A stretch of DNA of 39,310 nt from an uncultured Prevotellaceae bacterium (lineage in GTDB: Bacteria; Bacteroidota; Bacteroidia; Bacteroidales; Bacteroidaceae): positions 1-39,310 of the forward strand of contig ONFE01000064.1 in the NCBI GenBank assembly GCA_900316985.1. The letters run 5' to 3'. The notes beneath the pieces were generated by a model. The model ran no database searches. It was not told the origin of the DNA and saw nothing but the letters and a program-made list of their open reading frames with translations. Shown here in pieces: positions 1 to 8,539 of this stretch. Numbering within the stretch: position 1 is the first letter of the stretch; each line of letters starts with the position of its first letter. Both the position numbers and the translations under genes were made by a program.

Positions 1-408
1 GAGCAGCCACCACGGCAGACCGCCCATTTCCCATTCTGCACAGACATACGGGCCGGGGCGCACGATGACATACATGCCGTTCTTCTGTGCCAGACGGCAG
101 AACTCGGCCACGTCGTTATTGCCCGTGAAATCGAAGTTACCCTCCGTCTGCTCATGGATGTTCCAGAAAATATAGATACAGACGGCATTCATGCCCAGCG
201 CCTTGCACATCTTGATGCGGTGCTCCCAATAAGGACGCGGGATGCGCGGATAGTGAATCTCTGCCGCCTTTACCACGAACGGCTGTCCGTTCAGCAGGAA
301 GGTCTTGTCGCCCACGGTGAAGGTTCCCTTCTTTGGGGCAGCCGTCGCAGGCAGGGCGAGCATCAGCATGCCCAAAAGGATAACCAGGAATATATTTCTA
401 GTTCTCAT
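1..408 (-). CDS. GH35 beta-galactosidase, N-terminal part (cut by window edge)
   Basis: The first 136 codons of a secreted GH35 enzyme, open to the window's left end. Translation gives a signal peptide (MRTRNIFLVILLGMLMLALP, ending near ATAA), then the family's opening pattern: FLLNGQPFVVKAAEIHYPRI, later NAVCIYIFWNIHE and VRPGPYVCAEWEMGGLPWW. These are hallmark GH35 segments of the first half of the TIM barrel. The catalytic glutamates lie beyond the window. GH35 enzymes remove terminal beta-galactose, usually in the periplasm in Bacteroidota. The gene begins 22 bp after the stop of the DUF2264 gene on the same strand, so it is probably the third gene of the GH105 / DUF2264 / GH35 transcript. 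The family call is firm; the linkage cleaved is not visible. Confidence 0.93.
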   Translation of the reverse strand, partial: MRTRNIFLVILLGMLMLALPATAAPKKGTFTVGDKTFLLNGQPFVVKAAEIHYPRIPRPYWEHRIKMCKALGMNAVCIYIFWNIHEQTEGNFDFTGNNDVAEFCRLAQKNGMYVIVRPGPYVCAEWEMGGLPWWLL

Positions 409-430
409 GTTTTCGGTTTATGAATTAGGA

Positions 431-1690
431 TTAAAAGTCGTCACTCCATCGATGGTCTTTCGGGAAAGGTTGTCCTCCCCAGGCCTTTACCTGTGTCCAC
501 GGTTGCGGTGCATCTTTCCAGAAAGGATGATCGGCAGGCAGTCCAAGCGGCATAAAGGCCAGCGAACACATGTAGAGCGAGCCGTTGTTGGTGTACCAGT
601 CGGCAGTATCGGGCTGACTACCACAGAATCCAATGGTGAGATAGCCGCCGGCATTAAAGTTGTCCTGCTGGTCAAACATACGGTGGAAAACTTGCGTTAA
701 CGCGGCTCTTACCTGACCGTTGCTGAGGTCCTTCGGCAGCGTCTGATACCACGCCATCAGTGCGAGCGGCTGCATAGCAGCCATGCGGTAGGGCGTGGAA
801 CGGCCGATGACGGGGAAAGTGCCTTCGGGCGATATAAAACGTTCGAGCACGATAGCCATCTTCTGCGTACGTTTCAGTTGGCGCTCGCGGAACTTCCTGT
901 AGTCTATACCCCAACCGCCGCCTTTCGCATCTATCATATTTTGGAGCGTTTCCAGATACATGGCATGGAAGACATAACAGCTGTAATAGTCGAAAGCGAA
1001 TGTACCCTGTCCGTCAGAGAACCATCCATCGCCTACATACCATTCCTCCGTCTTGCGGATGGCCATGTTGATGCGGAAATTATCGTGGGGCGCACCGGCT
1101 TTGGCCAGAAAACTCTCGATGGTGGAAGAGAACAGCAGCCAGTTGGTATAAGGAGGATCCACACGGCGCAGACGAGTGAATTCATCGATATAGCGCTGCT
1201 TGGTGGTGTCGTCGAGTGGCATCCACAAAGCATCGTAGGCACGGATGAAACTCTCAGCCAGATAGGCAGCGTCCACCAGTGTCTGTCCTTCCTTGCGCCA
1301 TAGCAGATAGTCGGGCGACTCTGGGTTCACGGCATTCTTGTAGGCCTGCAGGGCCCACTCACGGAGTTGCCTGCGCTGACGGCCTTCTGCCGTATCATCA
1401 TCGGGGAGCGACAGCCATGGTGAAATGCCTGCCATCAGTCGGCCGAAGGTCTCCATATAGACTACGCGGCGGTCGCGTTTGTCGAACGACGGACTGAATT
1501 CCGTCATCATGTTCTTCTGCAGTTCGCCCTTGGCCATGTTTTCCAGCACGGGCTGTGCCATCTTATATGCCAGCGCCGACCAGTATTCGCGGTCGGTCTG
1601 AACCGTTTTCTTGGTTTTCTTGGCACTTGCTGTCAAAGGCAACAAGATGAGAAGGGAAAGGAGCACAATGCTCTTCATCAGCTTTTCCAT
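431..1690 (-). CDS. DUF2264 family secreted protein (GH154-type)
   Basis: A 419-residue protein with a signal peptide (MKSIVLLSLLILLPLTASAKK). The Met at residue 5 is an equally good start. The body is an all-helical (alpha/alpha)-barrel type with the DUF2264 signatures REYWSALAYKMAQPVLENMA near the N-terminus, RVVYMETFGRLMAGISPWL, DGWFSDGQGTFAFDYYSCYV and a C-terminal GSLYMCSLAFMPLGLPADH. From memory, DUF2264 members are classified as GH154, with beta-glucuronidase activity shown for an arabinogalactan-locus enzyme of Bacteroides thetaiotaomicron; substrate here is inferred. Length is usual for the family. It lies between GH105 and GH35, which fits removal of a (un)saturated uronic cap followed by galactose. 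The spacer before it consists of 7-bp repeats. Confidence 0.85.
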   Translation of the reverse strand: MEKLMKSIVLLSLLILLPLTASAKKTKKTVQTDREYWSALAYKMAQPVLENMAKGELQKNMMTEFSPSFDKRDRRVVYMETFGRLMAGISPWLSLPDDDTAEGRQRRQLREWALQAYKNAVNPESPDYLLWRKEGQTLVDAAYLAESFIRAYDALWMPLDDTTKQRYIDEFTRLRRVDPPYTNWLLFSSTIESFLAKAGAPHDNFRINMAIRKTEEWYVGDGWFSDGQGTFAFDYYSCYVFHAMYLETLQNMIDAKGGGWGIDYRKFRERQLKRTQKMAIVLERFISPEGTFPVIGRSTPYRMAAMQPLALMAWYQTLPKDLSNGQVRAALTQVFHRMFDQQDNFNAGGYLTIGFCGSQPDTADWYTNNGSLYMCSLAFMPLGLPADHPFWKDAPQPWTQVKAWGGQPFPKDHRWSDDF

Positions 1691-1768
1691 AATGCTTAAT
1701 TCTTAATGCATAATTCTTAATTCATAATCGCGAAGCGATAACTCTAAATTCTAAACTCTAAACTCTTA
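1690..1768. repeat. Two runs of degenerate 7-bp tandem repeats in the GH105-DUF2264 spacer
   Basis: On the plus strand the spacer reads TAATGCT, TAATTCT, TAATGCA, TAATTCT, TAATTCA, TAATCGC (1690-1731). After GAAGCGATA it continues ACTCTAA, ATTCTAA, ACTCTAA, ACTCTTA (1741-1768). The period is exactly 7. The second run supplies the GH105 stop codon (1766-1768) and the first touches the start codon of the DUF2264 gene. No gene fits here. Confidence 0.85.
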
Positions 1769-2902
1769 ATTCCTCCTCAGGTAACGTTCGTATTCGCAGG
1801 CTGCCAGCAGAAAGGCCCCTACGCCAAAGTTAGCCTCACTATTGGCATCCACCGTCTGTCCGGGGATGGCCCGTTCGCCGATGGGTTGCACATAACCTAC
1901 CTTGCCGCTCTGCTGCAGGGCGGTTTCCGTGAGGTATTTCCATGCCCGCTCGATGACAGGGGCAAACTCTTTTTTGTCCAGGCGTCCGTGATTGACGCCC
2001 CACAGCAGGCCGTAGCAGAAGAAAGCCGTACCGCTAGTCTCAGGTCCCGGCGCATGTTCTGCATCGAGCATGGAGCGGGTCCAGTAGCCTTTTGGTTGCT
2101 GGCATTTTGCCACTGCACGGGCCATGCGTGTGAACTTATGCACGAAGAACGGCTGTCGGATATAGTTTTCAGGCATATCCTGCAGCACCTTGGCCAGTCC
2201 GGCCAGCACCCATCCGTCGCCACGGGCCCAGAAATCTTTCTTGCCGTTGGCCGACTTATGCTTGGGAAAGACGTATTTGCCGTCGCGGAAATAGAGTCCC
2301 GTTTCCTCGTCGAGCATGATGCTGTCACTGTAGAGCAGATTCTCGTAGAGCTTGTCGAGGTATTTCTCATCGCCCGTAAGCCGGTACATTTTCGTCATCA
2401 CCGGCATCACCATGTAGAGTGCGTCGGCCCACCACCAATAGTCGTGTGCCCTTGAGTCTGCCTCATAGCCCATCACCTCTTTGGCGCGTGCTATTCTCTC
2501 CTCTCTCCTCTCACCTCTCTCCTCTATAGAATAAAGGTCAATATAGGTCTGGAAGCAAATCTGCCAGTCGCCGAAGAGCACATAGTCCTGCCCTTCGCCG
2601 TAAGTCTTGTATTTCCATTTACTGGCATCAGGCTCCTGAGCACCCATCCAGCGGTTGTGCTCAGCCCATCGGACGCTGTAGTCGAGCATTTGCTCGTCCT
2701 TCAGCATTTTATACACCTCCATGTTTCCGGTATGATAGGCCGCATTGTCCCAGAAAGAGCGAACCTCCGCCTTGTTGTTTTCCTGCCAGTAGGTATTCAC
2801 CTTCCTGATCACGTCCCTCACCTCATCGGGTGTCCATTTCCTCGCTTGCAGTGCGTGGGTCGCGGCAAGAAAGATTGTCAATAATAAAAGTCTTCTTGTC
2901 AT
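1766..2902 (-). CDS. GH105 unsaturated (rhamnogalact)uronyl/glucuronyl hydrolase
   Basis: A 378-residue GH105 enzyme. These remove 4,5-unsaturated uronic acids from oligosaccharides left by polysaccharide lyases. The start at 2902 is chosen because it gives a clean signal peptide (MTRRLLLLTIFLAATHALQA); the longer frame up to 2956 would run into the promoter. Family features are an (alpha/alpha)6 barrel, YVLFGDWQICFQTY near residue 107, YWWWADALYMVMPVM with the likely catalytic Asp at about 160, then FWARGDGWVLAGLAKVL and a C-terminal ANFGVGAFLLAACEYERYL. Residues about 125-137 (IEERGERREERI) are encoded by 7-bp repeats and look like an expanded loop. It is the first gene of a GH105 / DUF2264 / GH35 group with its own -7 box. 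Preference for unsaturated glucuronate or galacturonate cannot be read from sequence. Confidence 0.92.
   Translation of the reverse strand: MTRRLLLLTIFLAATHALQARKWTPDEVRDVIRKVNTYWQENNKAEVRSFWDNAAYHTGNMEVYKMLKDEQMLDYSVRWAEHNRWMGAQEPDASKWKYKTYGEGQDYVLFGDWQICFQTYIDLYSIEERGERREERIARAKEVMGYEADSRAHDYWWWADALYMVMPVMTKMYRLTGDEKYLDKLYENLLYSDSIMLDEETGLYFRDGKYVFPKHKSANGKKDFWARGDGWVLAGLAKVLQDMPENYIRQPFFVHKFTRMARAVAKCQQPKGYWTRSMLDAEHAPGPETSGTAFFCYGLLWGVNHGRLDKKEFAPVIERAWKYLTETALQQSGKVGYVQPIGERAIPGQTVDANSEANFGVGAFLLAACEYERYLRRN
2496..2523. repeat. 7-bp tandem repeat inside the GH105 gene
   Basis: Plus-strand units CTCTCCT, CTCTCCT, CTCACCT, CTCTCCT, then a decayed CTATAGA. Read on the minus strand in the GH105 frame they give the charged stretch EERGERREER. 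The frame is kept because three units add 21 bp. Confidence 0.85.
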
Positions 2903-2953
2903 AATGATTAGGTTTTTAAGCCAGCGAGTGCCGTGTAAATAATTTTCTGTTTG

Positions 2954-2961
2954 CAAATATA
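2954..2961 (-). promoter_or_regulatory. -7 box for the GH105 operon
   Basis: On the minus strand this is TATATTTG, an exact match to the Bacteroidetes -7 consensus TAnnTTTG, about 50 bp before the chosen GH105 start. I see no good TTTG -33 box at 19-21 bp, so an activator may be needed. The 25-bp site found at susC and GH43 is absent here. Confidence 0.55.
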
Positions 2962-3012
2962 CAATGAAAAATCAGAATCAGTATCAGCGATGTGGTTAAA
3001 TCTTATGAAAAT

Positions 3013-3042
3013 GGGGCAGTCTGCATCTTGACAGGCTGCCCC
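3013..3042 (-). terminator. Terminator hairpin after susD
   Basis: GGGGCAG and CTGCCCC arms extend through a T-G pair to CTG/CAG, giving an 11-bp stem with an 8-nt loop (CATCTTGA). On the minus strand the hairpin is followed by ATTTTC. It lies 51 bp past the susD stop and before the GH105 promoter, so it probably ends or attenuates the susCD transcript. Confidence 0.75.
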
Positions 3043-3093
3043 AGTCATCCATTAATTAAAAACCTAAACTAATACCTCGCTAATGAATAATCT

Positions 3094-5115
3094 TTATTCT
3101 GATATATCTTCATCTGCAACGGCATCTTCCCAATTGGTCCACATGGGAACACTCTCATCATATCCATCATAACCGTAGTTCTGACGGAGCTGGCCTTTAT
3201 TGTTAGCAGTGATGGCTGAGTTGGGAACAGGCCAGTGCAGATTGTGCTTGTTGACCTTGTATTCGAATGTCTGGTTACCTTGCTGTCCCTTTCCGTAATC
3301 GTGATTGAACACGTTATAGGTAGTGCAACGACGATACCAGTAGCTGCCACCCTTAAGGTCGGTACCTTCCTGCTTGTCCCAAGTGTTAAGGTCATAGGTG
3401 TTGCCCCACTCATCAGCTACACCACTACGAGCGAGACACCATGAAACACGTACCATCTCAGCCTGACGGAACTCTTCGAGATAAAGTTCGCGTGCGCGCT
3501 CCGACATGATGTCGCCAATAGTCACTGTGGTGAACATCTTCTTGGCATTGGCACGCTTACGGATAGCGTTCACGTCTTCAGCAGCACCTGCGGCGTTCTT
3601 CTGATAGAGACGTGCCTCAGCACGCAGCAGGTAGGTCTCGGCCAGACGGAACAGGTACATATCGCCGTTGGCACCCTTGCCGGACGCACCCTGGAACTGG
3701 TTGGCACCCTGATTCTGCTCGTTGGGCGTATCGAGGATGTAGAGCTGATAAAGCGGTGTGGGATACCAGCTGCGGATGGTATCGGAGCAAAGAATATCGC
3801 CTTTGTGAACCAGAATCTTCGAAGGATCAGAAGGATCTGCATAGTCTTCAGTAGCATAAAGCTGATAGTTCTGTCCGTAGCAATCAGACTTCCTGTTGTT
3901 GTACTTGAAGTCTTCCATCTCCATCCAGTTTCCTACCTCACGGTTATGGCGCAGGTCTTGCCAGTCAGTCTCGCCATCATAACTCCAAATGGTTTTGTTG
4001 TAATAATAAGAGGTACGGTTTACGGCGATGCCGCGTCCGGCAGCACGAACCCAGTCGAGGGTCTTATTGTAGTCCTTATTGTTACGGGCGATGTTCTGTC
4101 CGGGACCACCCAGTCCATGAGGATCGCGAATGATACCATTACTCCAGTGAGCGAAGCAGGCGCGCATTACATTATAAGTAGTGAAGTCCTGGTCGTTAGA
4201 GTTGGAAATCATCATAATCGTCTCCTTGTTGGCAGGGTCTGCAATGTTGGGAGTGCGGTGCAGGTCCCAAACCACGTTACGGGTAACCTTCCAGGTATCC
4301 TCTGCACCTGAGGGCTGCCAAGTACCGAAGTTCTCGGTCATCAGTTTCAATCCGTGATTGTTGATCAAGTCGGTGGCCACTGCCTCAGCCTTGGCATATT
4401 CTCCTACAGCGAGGTAGCACTTGACGAGCAGGTGCATACAGCCTTCCTGATTTACCTGACCCACATAAGCCATCTTGGCCTGTGACGGTACGTGCTGTAC
4501 GGCAAACTCCAAATCATGAACCAGCATCTTGAAAATGGCTTCCTTGCTGGCCGATGTGTAATTGCGCTTAGGCACGCTGATTAGCTTGGTCACCAAAGGA
4601 ATATCGCCAAACTGCAATGCGAGATTGTAATAAGCATAGGCACGATGGAAATAAGCACGGCCTTTGTAAGCATCACGTGTTGCATCATCGAGACCTTTCA
4701 CCTGATCGATATACGAAAGGATGGTGTTGGCGTATTTCACCATACTGTAACCCTGATCCCAGAAACGCTGCATGTAATTAGCGTCACCACCGCCTGCCAT
4801 ACCGGAGGTCGGAGTGAGTTTGGCATCGAAGTTATCCTGGAAGCCACCACCCATATCGGTCTTGGCATACATGCCGACATCCGACATCAGATAGTTGGTG
4901 AAGATACCTACATTGTTCCAGTTACCGTCGATGCGGTATGTCTTCAACTGTTTGTCACATTGTGCGAGGGCAGCCTGCAGACCTGCCTCTGTGCTATAGG
5001 TGGTAGCTGGCTCGTAGAATGACAGCGGATCCTGCTCCAGGAAACCATCCGAACAGCCCACCATGGTTCCTGCAAGGACTATCAATCCTGCGCGGAATAT
5101 ATTTTTTGTCTTCAT
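3094..5115 (-). CDS. SusD-like outer-membrane glycan-binding lipoprotein
   Basis: A 673-residue surface lipoprotein that caps the SusC barrel and captures oligosaccharides. The N-terminus has a basic start, a hydrophobic core and a lipobox ending in Cys (GLIVLAGTMVGC), followed by SDGFLEQDPLSFYEP, the usual SusD start. RAYFHRAYAYYNLALQFGDIPLV is the family's TPR core, and LFRLAETYLLRAEARLYQ with RARELYLEEFRQAEMVR are the C-terminal RagB/SusD signatures. It is somewhat longer than the common 500-600 residues, with inserts in the middle. It follows susC by 45 bp and is co-transcribed with it; a terminator hairpin follows. The ligand is unknown. Confidence 0.95.
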   Translation of the reverse strand: MKTKNIFRAGLIVLAGTMVGCSDGFLEQDPLSFYEPATTYSTEAGLQAALAQCDKQLKTYRIDGNWNNVGIFTNYLMSDVGMYAKTDMGGGFQDNFDAKLTPTSGMAGGGDANYMQRFWDQGYSMVKYANTILSYIDQVKGLDDATRDAYKGRAYFHRAYAYYNLALQFGDIPLVTKLISVPKRNYTSASKEAIFKMLVHDLEFAVQHVPSQAKMAYVGQVNQEGCMHLLVKCYLAVGEYAKAEAVATDLINNHGLKLMTENFGTWQPSGAEDTWKVTRNVVWDLHRTPNIADPANKETIMMISNSNDQDFTTYNVMRACFAHWSNGIIRDPHGLGGPGQNIARNNKDYNKTLDWVRAAGRGIAVNRTSYYYNKTIWSYDGETDWQDLRHNREVGNWMEMEDFKYNNRKSDCYGQNYQLYATEDYADPSDPSKILVHKGDILCSDTIRSWYPTPLYQLYILDTPNEQNQGANQFQGASGKGANGDMYLFRLAETYLLRAEARLYQKNAAGAAEDVNAIRKRANAKKMFTTVTIGDIMSERARELYLEEFRQAEMVRVSWCLARSGVADEWGNTYDLNTWDKQEGTDLKGGSYWYRRCTTYNVFNHDYGKGQQGNQTFEYKVNKHNLHWPVPNSAITANNKGQLRQNYGYDGYDESVPMWTNWEDAVADEDISE

Positions 5116-5123
5116 AACTTCTT

Positions 5124-5155
5124 GTTTTTACTTTTTTACCTTTTTACTTTTTTAC
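5124..5155. repeat. 8-bp T-rich tandem repeat between susC and susD
   Basis: Plus-strand units GTTTTTAC, TTTTTTAC, CTTTTTAC, TTTTTTAC. On the minus strand this is the A-rich leader just before the susD start and could affect its translation. The period is 8, unlike the 7-bp runs elsewhere. Confidence 0.75.
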
Positions 5156-5160
5156 TTTTC

Positions 5161-8100
5161 CTAAAGCGTTACATTAAGACCGAAATGGAACTGGCGGTTT
5201 GCAAAACCTCCTGTTTCGGGATCGCCATATTCCCAACTGTCGATGGTGAACACATTGTTGATACCTGCGGTTACATGAACACGCTGAATACCCCATTTGC
5301 CGGTAAGCTCACGTGGCAGTGTGTAGCCAAGTGTGATGTTGTCCAGACGAATGAAACTACGGTTGTAAACCTTCTCGATACCTGTTACACCGGAAGGACC
5401 GACGGCATTCAGACGAGCATAGTCATTGGTAGGATTCTCGGGTGTCCAATATTCCTTCTTGTAGGTATTACAGGTCTGAGTAAACATTGAACCGGAGTTG
5501 TCACCGTTCAGCCAGTAACCGGCACGGCTCTTGTGTCCCATATAGCTGTACATCGAGAAAGAGAAGGTGAAGTCCTTCAGGAAGGTAAAGTCGTTGCGCA
5601 TGTTCCAGTAGATAGGCGGCTGGGTGGTTCCCAGATAGACGCGGTCCTTGTCGTTATAGACGGGCACGCCGTCCTTGTCGTCTTCCGTGCAGTGGTTGAT
5701 TACCTTCGGGTCACCAGGTTTCTGGTTCACCTTGGCAGCCTCGGCAGCCTCGTCGGCTTGCCAGATGCCGTCGGTCTCCCAATACCAGATTTCACCGATG
5801 GGTTTACCGATAAACCAGCCATTGCTGGTATCGTCCATTTCTTTTCCGTTCTCATCATACTCGTAGTACAGGTGCTTAATCTTGTTCTTATTGTAAGAGA
5901 AGCCCAGCGTGGTGTTCCAAGTGAAGTTCTCCGTGTCGATGTTACGAGTGCTTAGCGAGATTTCAAAACCGGTGTTGGTTACCTCACCAAGGTTGGTGGT
6001 GATGCGGTCGAAACCGGTGAAGTTGGGCAGTCGCTGAGCCATAATCATATCGTGCGTACGCTTGTGGTAAACGTCGATGCTACCGGAGACGCGACGCTTC
6101 AGCAGAGAAAAGTCAACACCGAAGTTCCATGAAGAGGTCTTCTCCCATTCCAAGTTGGGGTTACCCAGACGGCTTACCTGCAGGGCATTGAGCACCTCCT
6201 GCGAGGTAGATCCGTACTTATAGTAAGCATACAGTCCGCCATTTGCAAGGTTCGAGAGTGCCAGATAGGTGTCATTCAGCGAACGGTTACCATTTGTACC
6301 ATAGCTCAAGCGCAATTTAGCCATATCAAGCCACGTCCAATTCTGGGCAAACTTCTCTTCAGAAAGTACCCAGCTTGCACCCAGCGACCAGAAGTTGGCC
6401 CATGGATTGTTCTGTCCGAAGGCTGAATAACCATCTCGACGTACGGTGGCAGTCACCATGTAACGGTCCATAAATCCGTAGAACAGACGACCCAGATAAG
6501 CGGCTGCAGTATAGTGGGTGTCGTTGGTCTTAAACGAACTCTGCTCCTTGTTGGCTCCCTCAATATAATGGAATCCCAACACATCGGTAGGCGTGATGTT
6601 GCGGGCATGAATCTCATCGTACCAGTAGCGGTTCTCCTCTGCCTCCTGAACGAGTGTCACGGTGAAGTGGTGCAGGTCGTTGAACGTACGGTCCCACGTC
6701 AGTGTATTGTTCAAGTTCCAGTTGAAGGTTTTCGAGGTGTTACGGTTCGAGCCGCGGTCGGCAGCCTTGCTGTCGGGCAGTGAGGCCGACATCCAGTAAC
6801 GGTCGTAGAACCACTGGTAGCGCGGAGCAATATTGAACTGATAGGTAAAGCCGAAAGGCAGGGTAACCTTGGCGTTGAAGATGGTGTTCAGCACGGTGTA
6901 ACCTTTGTCTAGATCAAGGTACTTCTGCTGGAAGTGGTAGTTATAACCACCGTTGGTGGGATTACCGGTACGGGGATACTGCACCTCGTTGCCGTCAGCA
7001 TCGAAGCGAGAAGCATAAGGTGACTCACGCAATTGGTTGTCATCCCAGTAGTTGCTGCCCAGAGGTACTTTCTGTGAAATATCACTACGATCCTGGAAGT
7101 TCACGTTAGCACCCATTTCGAGCCAGTCGGTAATCTTTGCATTTAGCTTCATGTTGGCGCGGTAGGTGTGGTAGTCGTCACCCTGGATGGCACCCTGATT
7201 GTTCAGGTAGCCGAAGCCCAGATAGTAGCTGACACGATCTGTTGCACCCGAGATGCTGGCGTTATAGTCCTGGTTAAAACCAGTACGGAAGGTGGCATCC
7301 TCCCAATTATAGGTCCTGCCGGCCAGGAAGTTCTCCATGACAAGAGCTGCATCGGCATCGAAACCCATACGACGAGCATAAAGGCTGAGCATTGACTCGC
7401 CGGCCTGTGAGGTCTTCGGACCATTGCTGGCCCACTGGTCCTGTGAGATACCGTATTTGCCGAGATTGTCGAAATGATCATAATAGCCCACGGGGATACC
7501 GCTGTCCTTGCCATAGTAGCCCCAGGTGCCGTCCTCACGGTAACCGTAGGTCTGTGCTTTGTACCAGTCCTCGCGATAAGTCATATACTCGCTGGGGCTA
7601 AACACGTCGCGGTAGGCTGCTTTAGTATTGGCCGCGAGATTTACACTCACGTTGATGACGGGCTTTCCCTCCTTACCTTTCTTGGTCGTAATGATGATAA
7701 CACCACTGGCGGCCTTAGCACCATAGATGGCAGCCGATGAGGCATCCTTCAGTACGTCAATCTGCTCGATGTCATCAGGGTTGATTTCCGAGAGACTTCC
7801 TGCAAACTGCATGCCGTCCAATATAATAAGAGGTGAGTTGTGCGAACCTTCGGTGTAGAGGGAGTTCTGACCACGCAACTGGATGCTGGCATTCGACTGG
7901 GCATCAGAACTGAAACCAATCTGCAGACCCGGTGTGCCACGTAGCAGATCCTGAACAGTGCCAGGGTTCTGGTCGGCAATCTTGTTCGGGTCAATCTGAA
8001 CGACAGAACCTGTCAGGTCTTTCTTACGCATCGTACCGTAACCTACGACCACCACTTCCTGCAGCGTCTCAGAATCTTCCTCAAGAATCACGTTCAAGTT

Positions 8101-8424
8101 CTGACCGTTTTTGTAAGCTACTTCCTGCGTCTTGTAACCAATGTAGGAAATAGTCAATGCACCTCCAGCAGGTACATTCTTCAGTTCAAAGTTTCCGTCG
8201 AAGTCAGTAACTGTACCCGTATTGCTACCGTTCACTTTTACGGTAGCTCCGATGACAGGTTCACCGCTTTTGTCTACAACCTGACCTTTCACGATGCCCG
8301 ATTGCTGAACATTCTGAACTGCCGGTGTTGCCATTGTTGGCAAAGGGAATGAAATCATTCCTACTGCCAATACCATCGCGAAAAAGTATTTTCCTGATGG
8401 CTTCTTCAAATTAGCATACTTCAT
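5161..8424 (-). CDS. SusC-like TonB-dependent outer-membrane transporter
   Basis: A 1087-residue TonB-dependent importer for oligosaccharides, partner of the SusD gene that follows. Order: signal peptide (to about residue 33), a carboxypeptidase-regulatory-like domain (GIVKGQVVDKSGEPVIGATV, about 43-115), the TonB-box region EVVVVGYGTMRKKDLTGSV, the plug domain (PGTVQDLLRGTPGLQI to GVIIITTKKG, about 150-250) and a long 22-strand barrel. It ends in Phe-rich RQFHFGLNVTL, a typical outer-membrane C-terminus. Length is usual for SusC. The promoter lies at 8475-8482 with a 25-bp putative activator site upstream, matching the GH43 promoter. The imported glycan is not readable from sequence. Confidence 0.96.
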   Translation of the reverse strand: MKYANLKKPSGKYFFAMVLAVGMISFPLPTMATPAVQNVQQSGIVKGQVVDKSGEPVIGATVKVNGSNTGTVTDFDGNFELKNVPAGGALTISYIGYKTQEVAYKNGQNLNVILEEDSETLQEVVVVGYGTMRKKDLTGSVVQIDPNKIADQNPGTVQDLLRGTPGLQIGFSSDAQSNASIQLRGQNSLYTEGSHNSPLIILDGMQFAGSLSEINPDDIEQIDVLKDASSAAIYGAKAASGVIIITTKKGKEGKPVINVSVNLAANTKAAYRDVFSPSEYMTYREDWYKAQTYGYREDGTWGYYGKDSGIPVGYYDHFDNLGKYGISQDQWASNGPKTSQAGESMLSLYARRMGFDADAALVMENFLAGRTYNWEDATFRTGFNQDYNASISGATDRVSYYLGFGYLNNQGAIQGDDYHTYRANMKLNAKITDWLEMGANVNFQDRSDISQKVPLGSNYWDDNQLRESPYASRFDADGNEVQYPRTGNPTNGGYNYHFQQKYLDLDKGYTVLNTIFNAKVTLPFGFTYQFNIAPRYQWFYDRYWMSASLPDSKAADRGSNRNTSKTFNWNLNNTLTWDRTFNDLHHFTVTLVQEAEENRYWYDEIHARNITPTDVLGFHYIEGANKEQSSFKTNDTHYTAAAYLGRLFYGFMDRYMVTATVRRDGYSAFGQNNPWANFWSLGASWVLSEEKFAQNWTWLDMAKLRLSYGTNGNRSLNDTYLALSNLANGGLYAYYKYGSTSQEVLNALQVSRLGNPNLEWEKTSSWNFGVDFSLLKRRVSGSIDVYHKRTHDMIMAQRLPNFTGFDRITTNLGEVTNTGFEISLSTRNIDTENFTWNTTLGFSYNKNKIKHLYYEYDENGKEMDDTSNGWFIGKPIGEIWYWETDGIWQADEAAEAAKVNQKPGDPKVINHCTEDDKDGVPVYNDKDRVYLGTTQPPIYWNMRNDFTFLKDFTFSFSMYSYMGHKSRAGYWLNGDNSGSMFTQTCNTYKKEYWTPENPTNDYARLNAVGPSGVTGIEKVYNRSFIRLDNITLGYTLPRELTGKWGIQRVHVTAGINNVFTIDSWEYGDPETGGFANRQFHFGLNVTL

Positions 8425-8474
8425 TTGTTAGGTTTTAAGTTTAATAATAGTTAGATATTAATAGGTTTCGCTTG

Positions 8475-8482
8475 CAAAATTC
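8475..8482 (-). promoter_or_regulatory. Weak -7 box of susC
   Basis: On the minus strand this is GAATTTTG, one mismatch from TAnnTTTG, 51 bp before the susC start. It is called because it sits at exactly the same distance (32 bp) from the 25-bp repeat as the perfect -7 box of the GH43 gene. No TTTG -33 box is seen, as expected of an activator-dependent promoter. Confidence 0.55.
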
Positions 8483-8514
8483 ATCATTTTCTATTTAATG
8501 GAGGTCCCCTATGT

Positions 8515-8539
8515 GTGATTTTAAGGGAACAAATCGTTA
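8515..8539. promoter_or_regulatory. 25-bp repeat, copy 1: putative activator site upstream of susC
   Basis: An exact 25-bp direct repeat of 9736-9760. It begins GTGATTTTAAGGG and ends AACAAATCGTTA. Inside it GATTT and AAATC form an inverted pair around 9 bp. This copy overlaps the last codon of GH43 (its final TTA is that gene's stop) and lies 32 bp upstream of the susC -7 box. The divergent hybrid two-component regulator is the obvious candidate to bind it. Confidence 0.7.
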
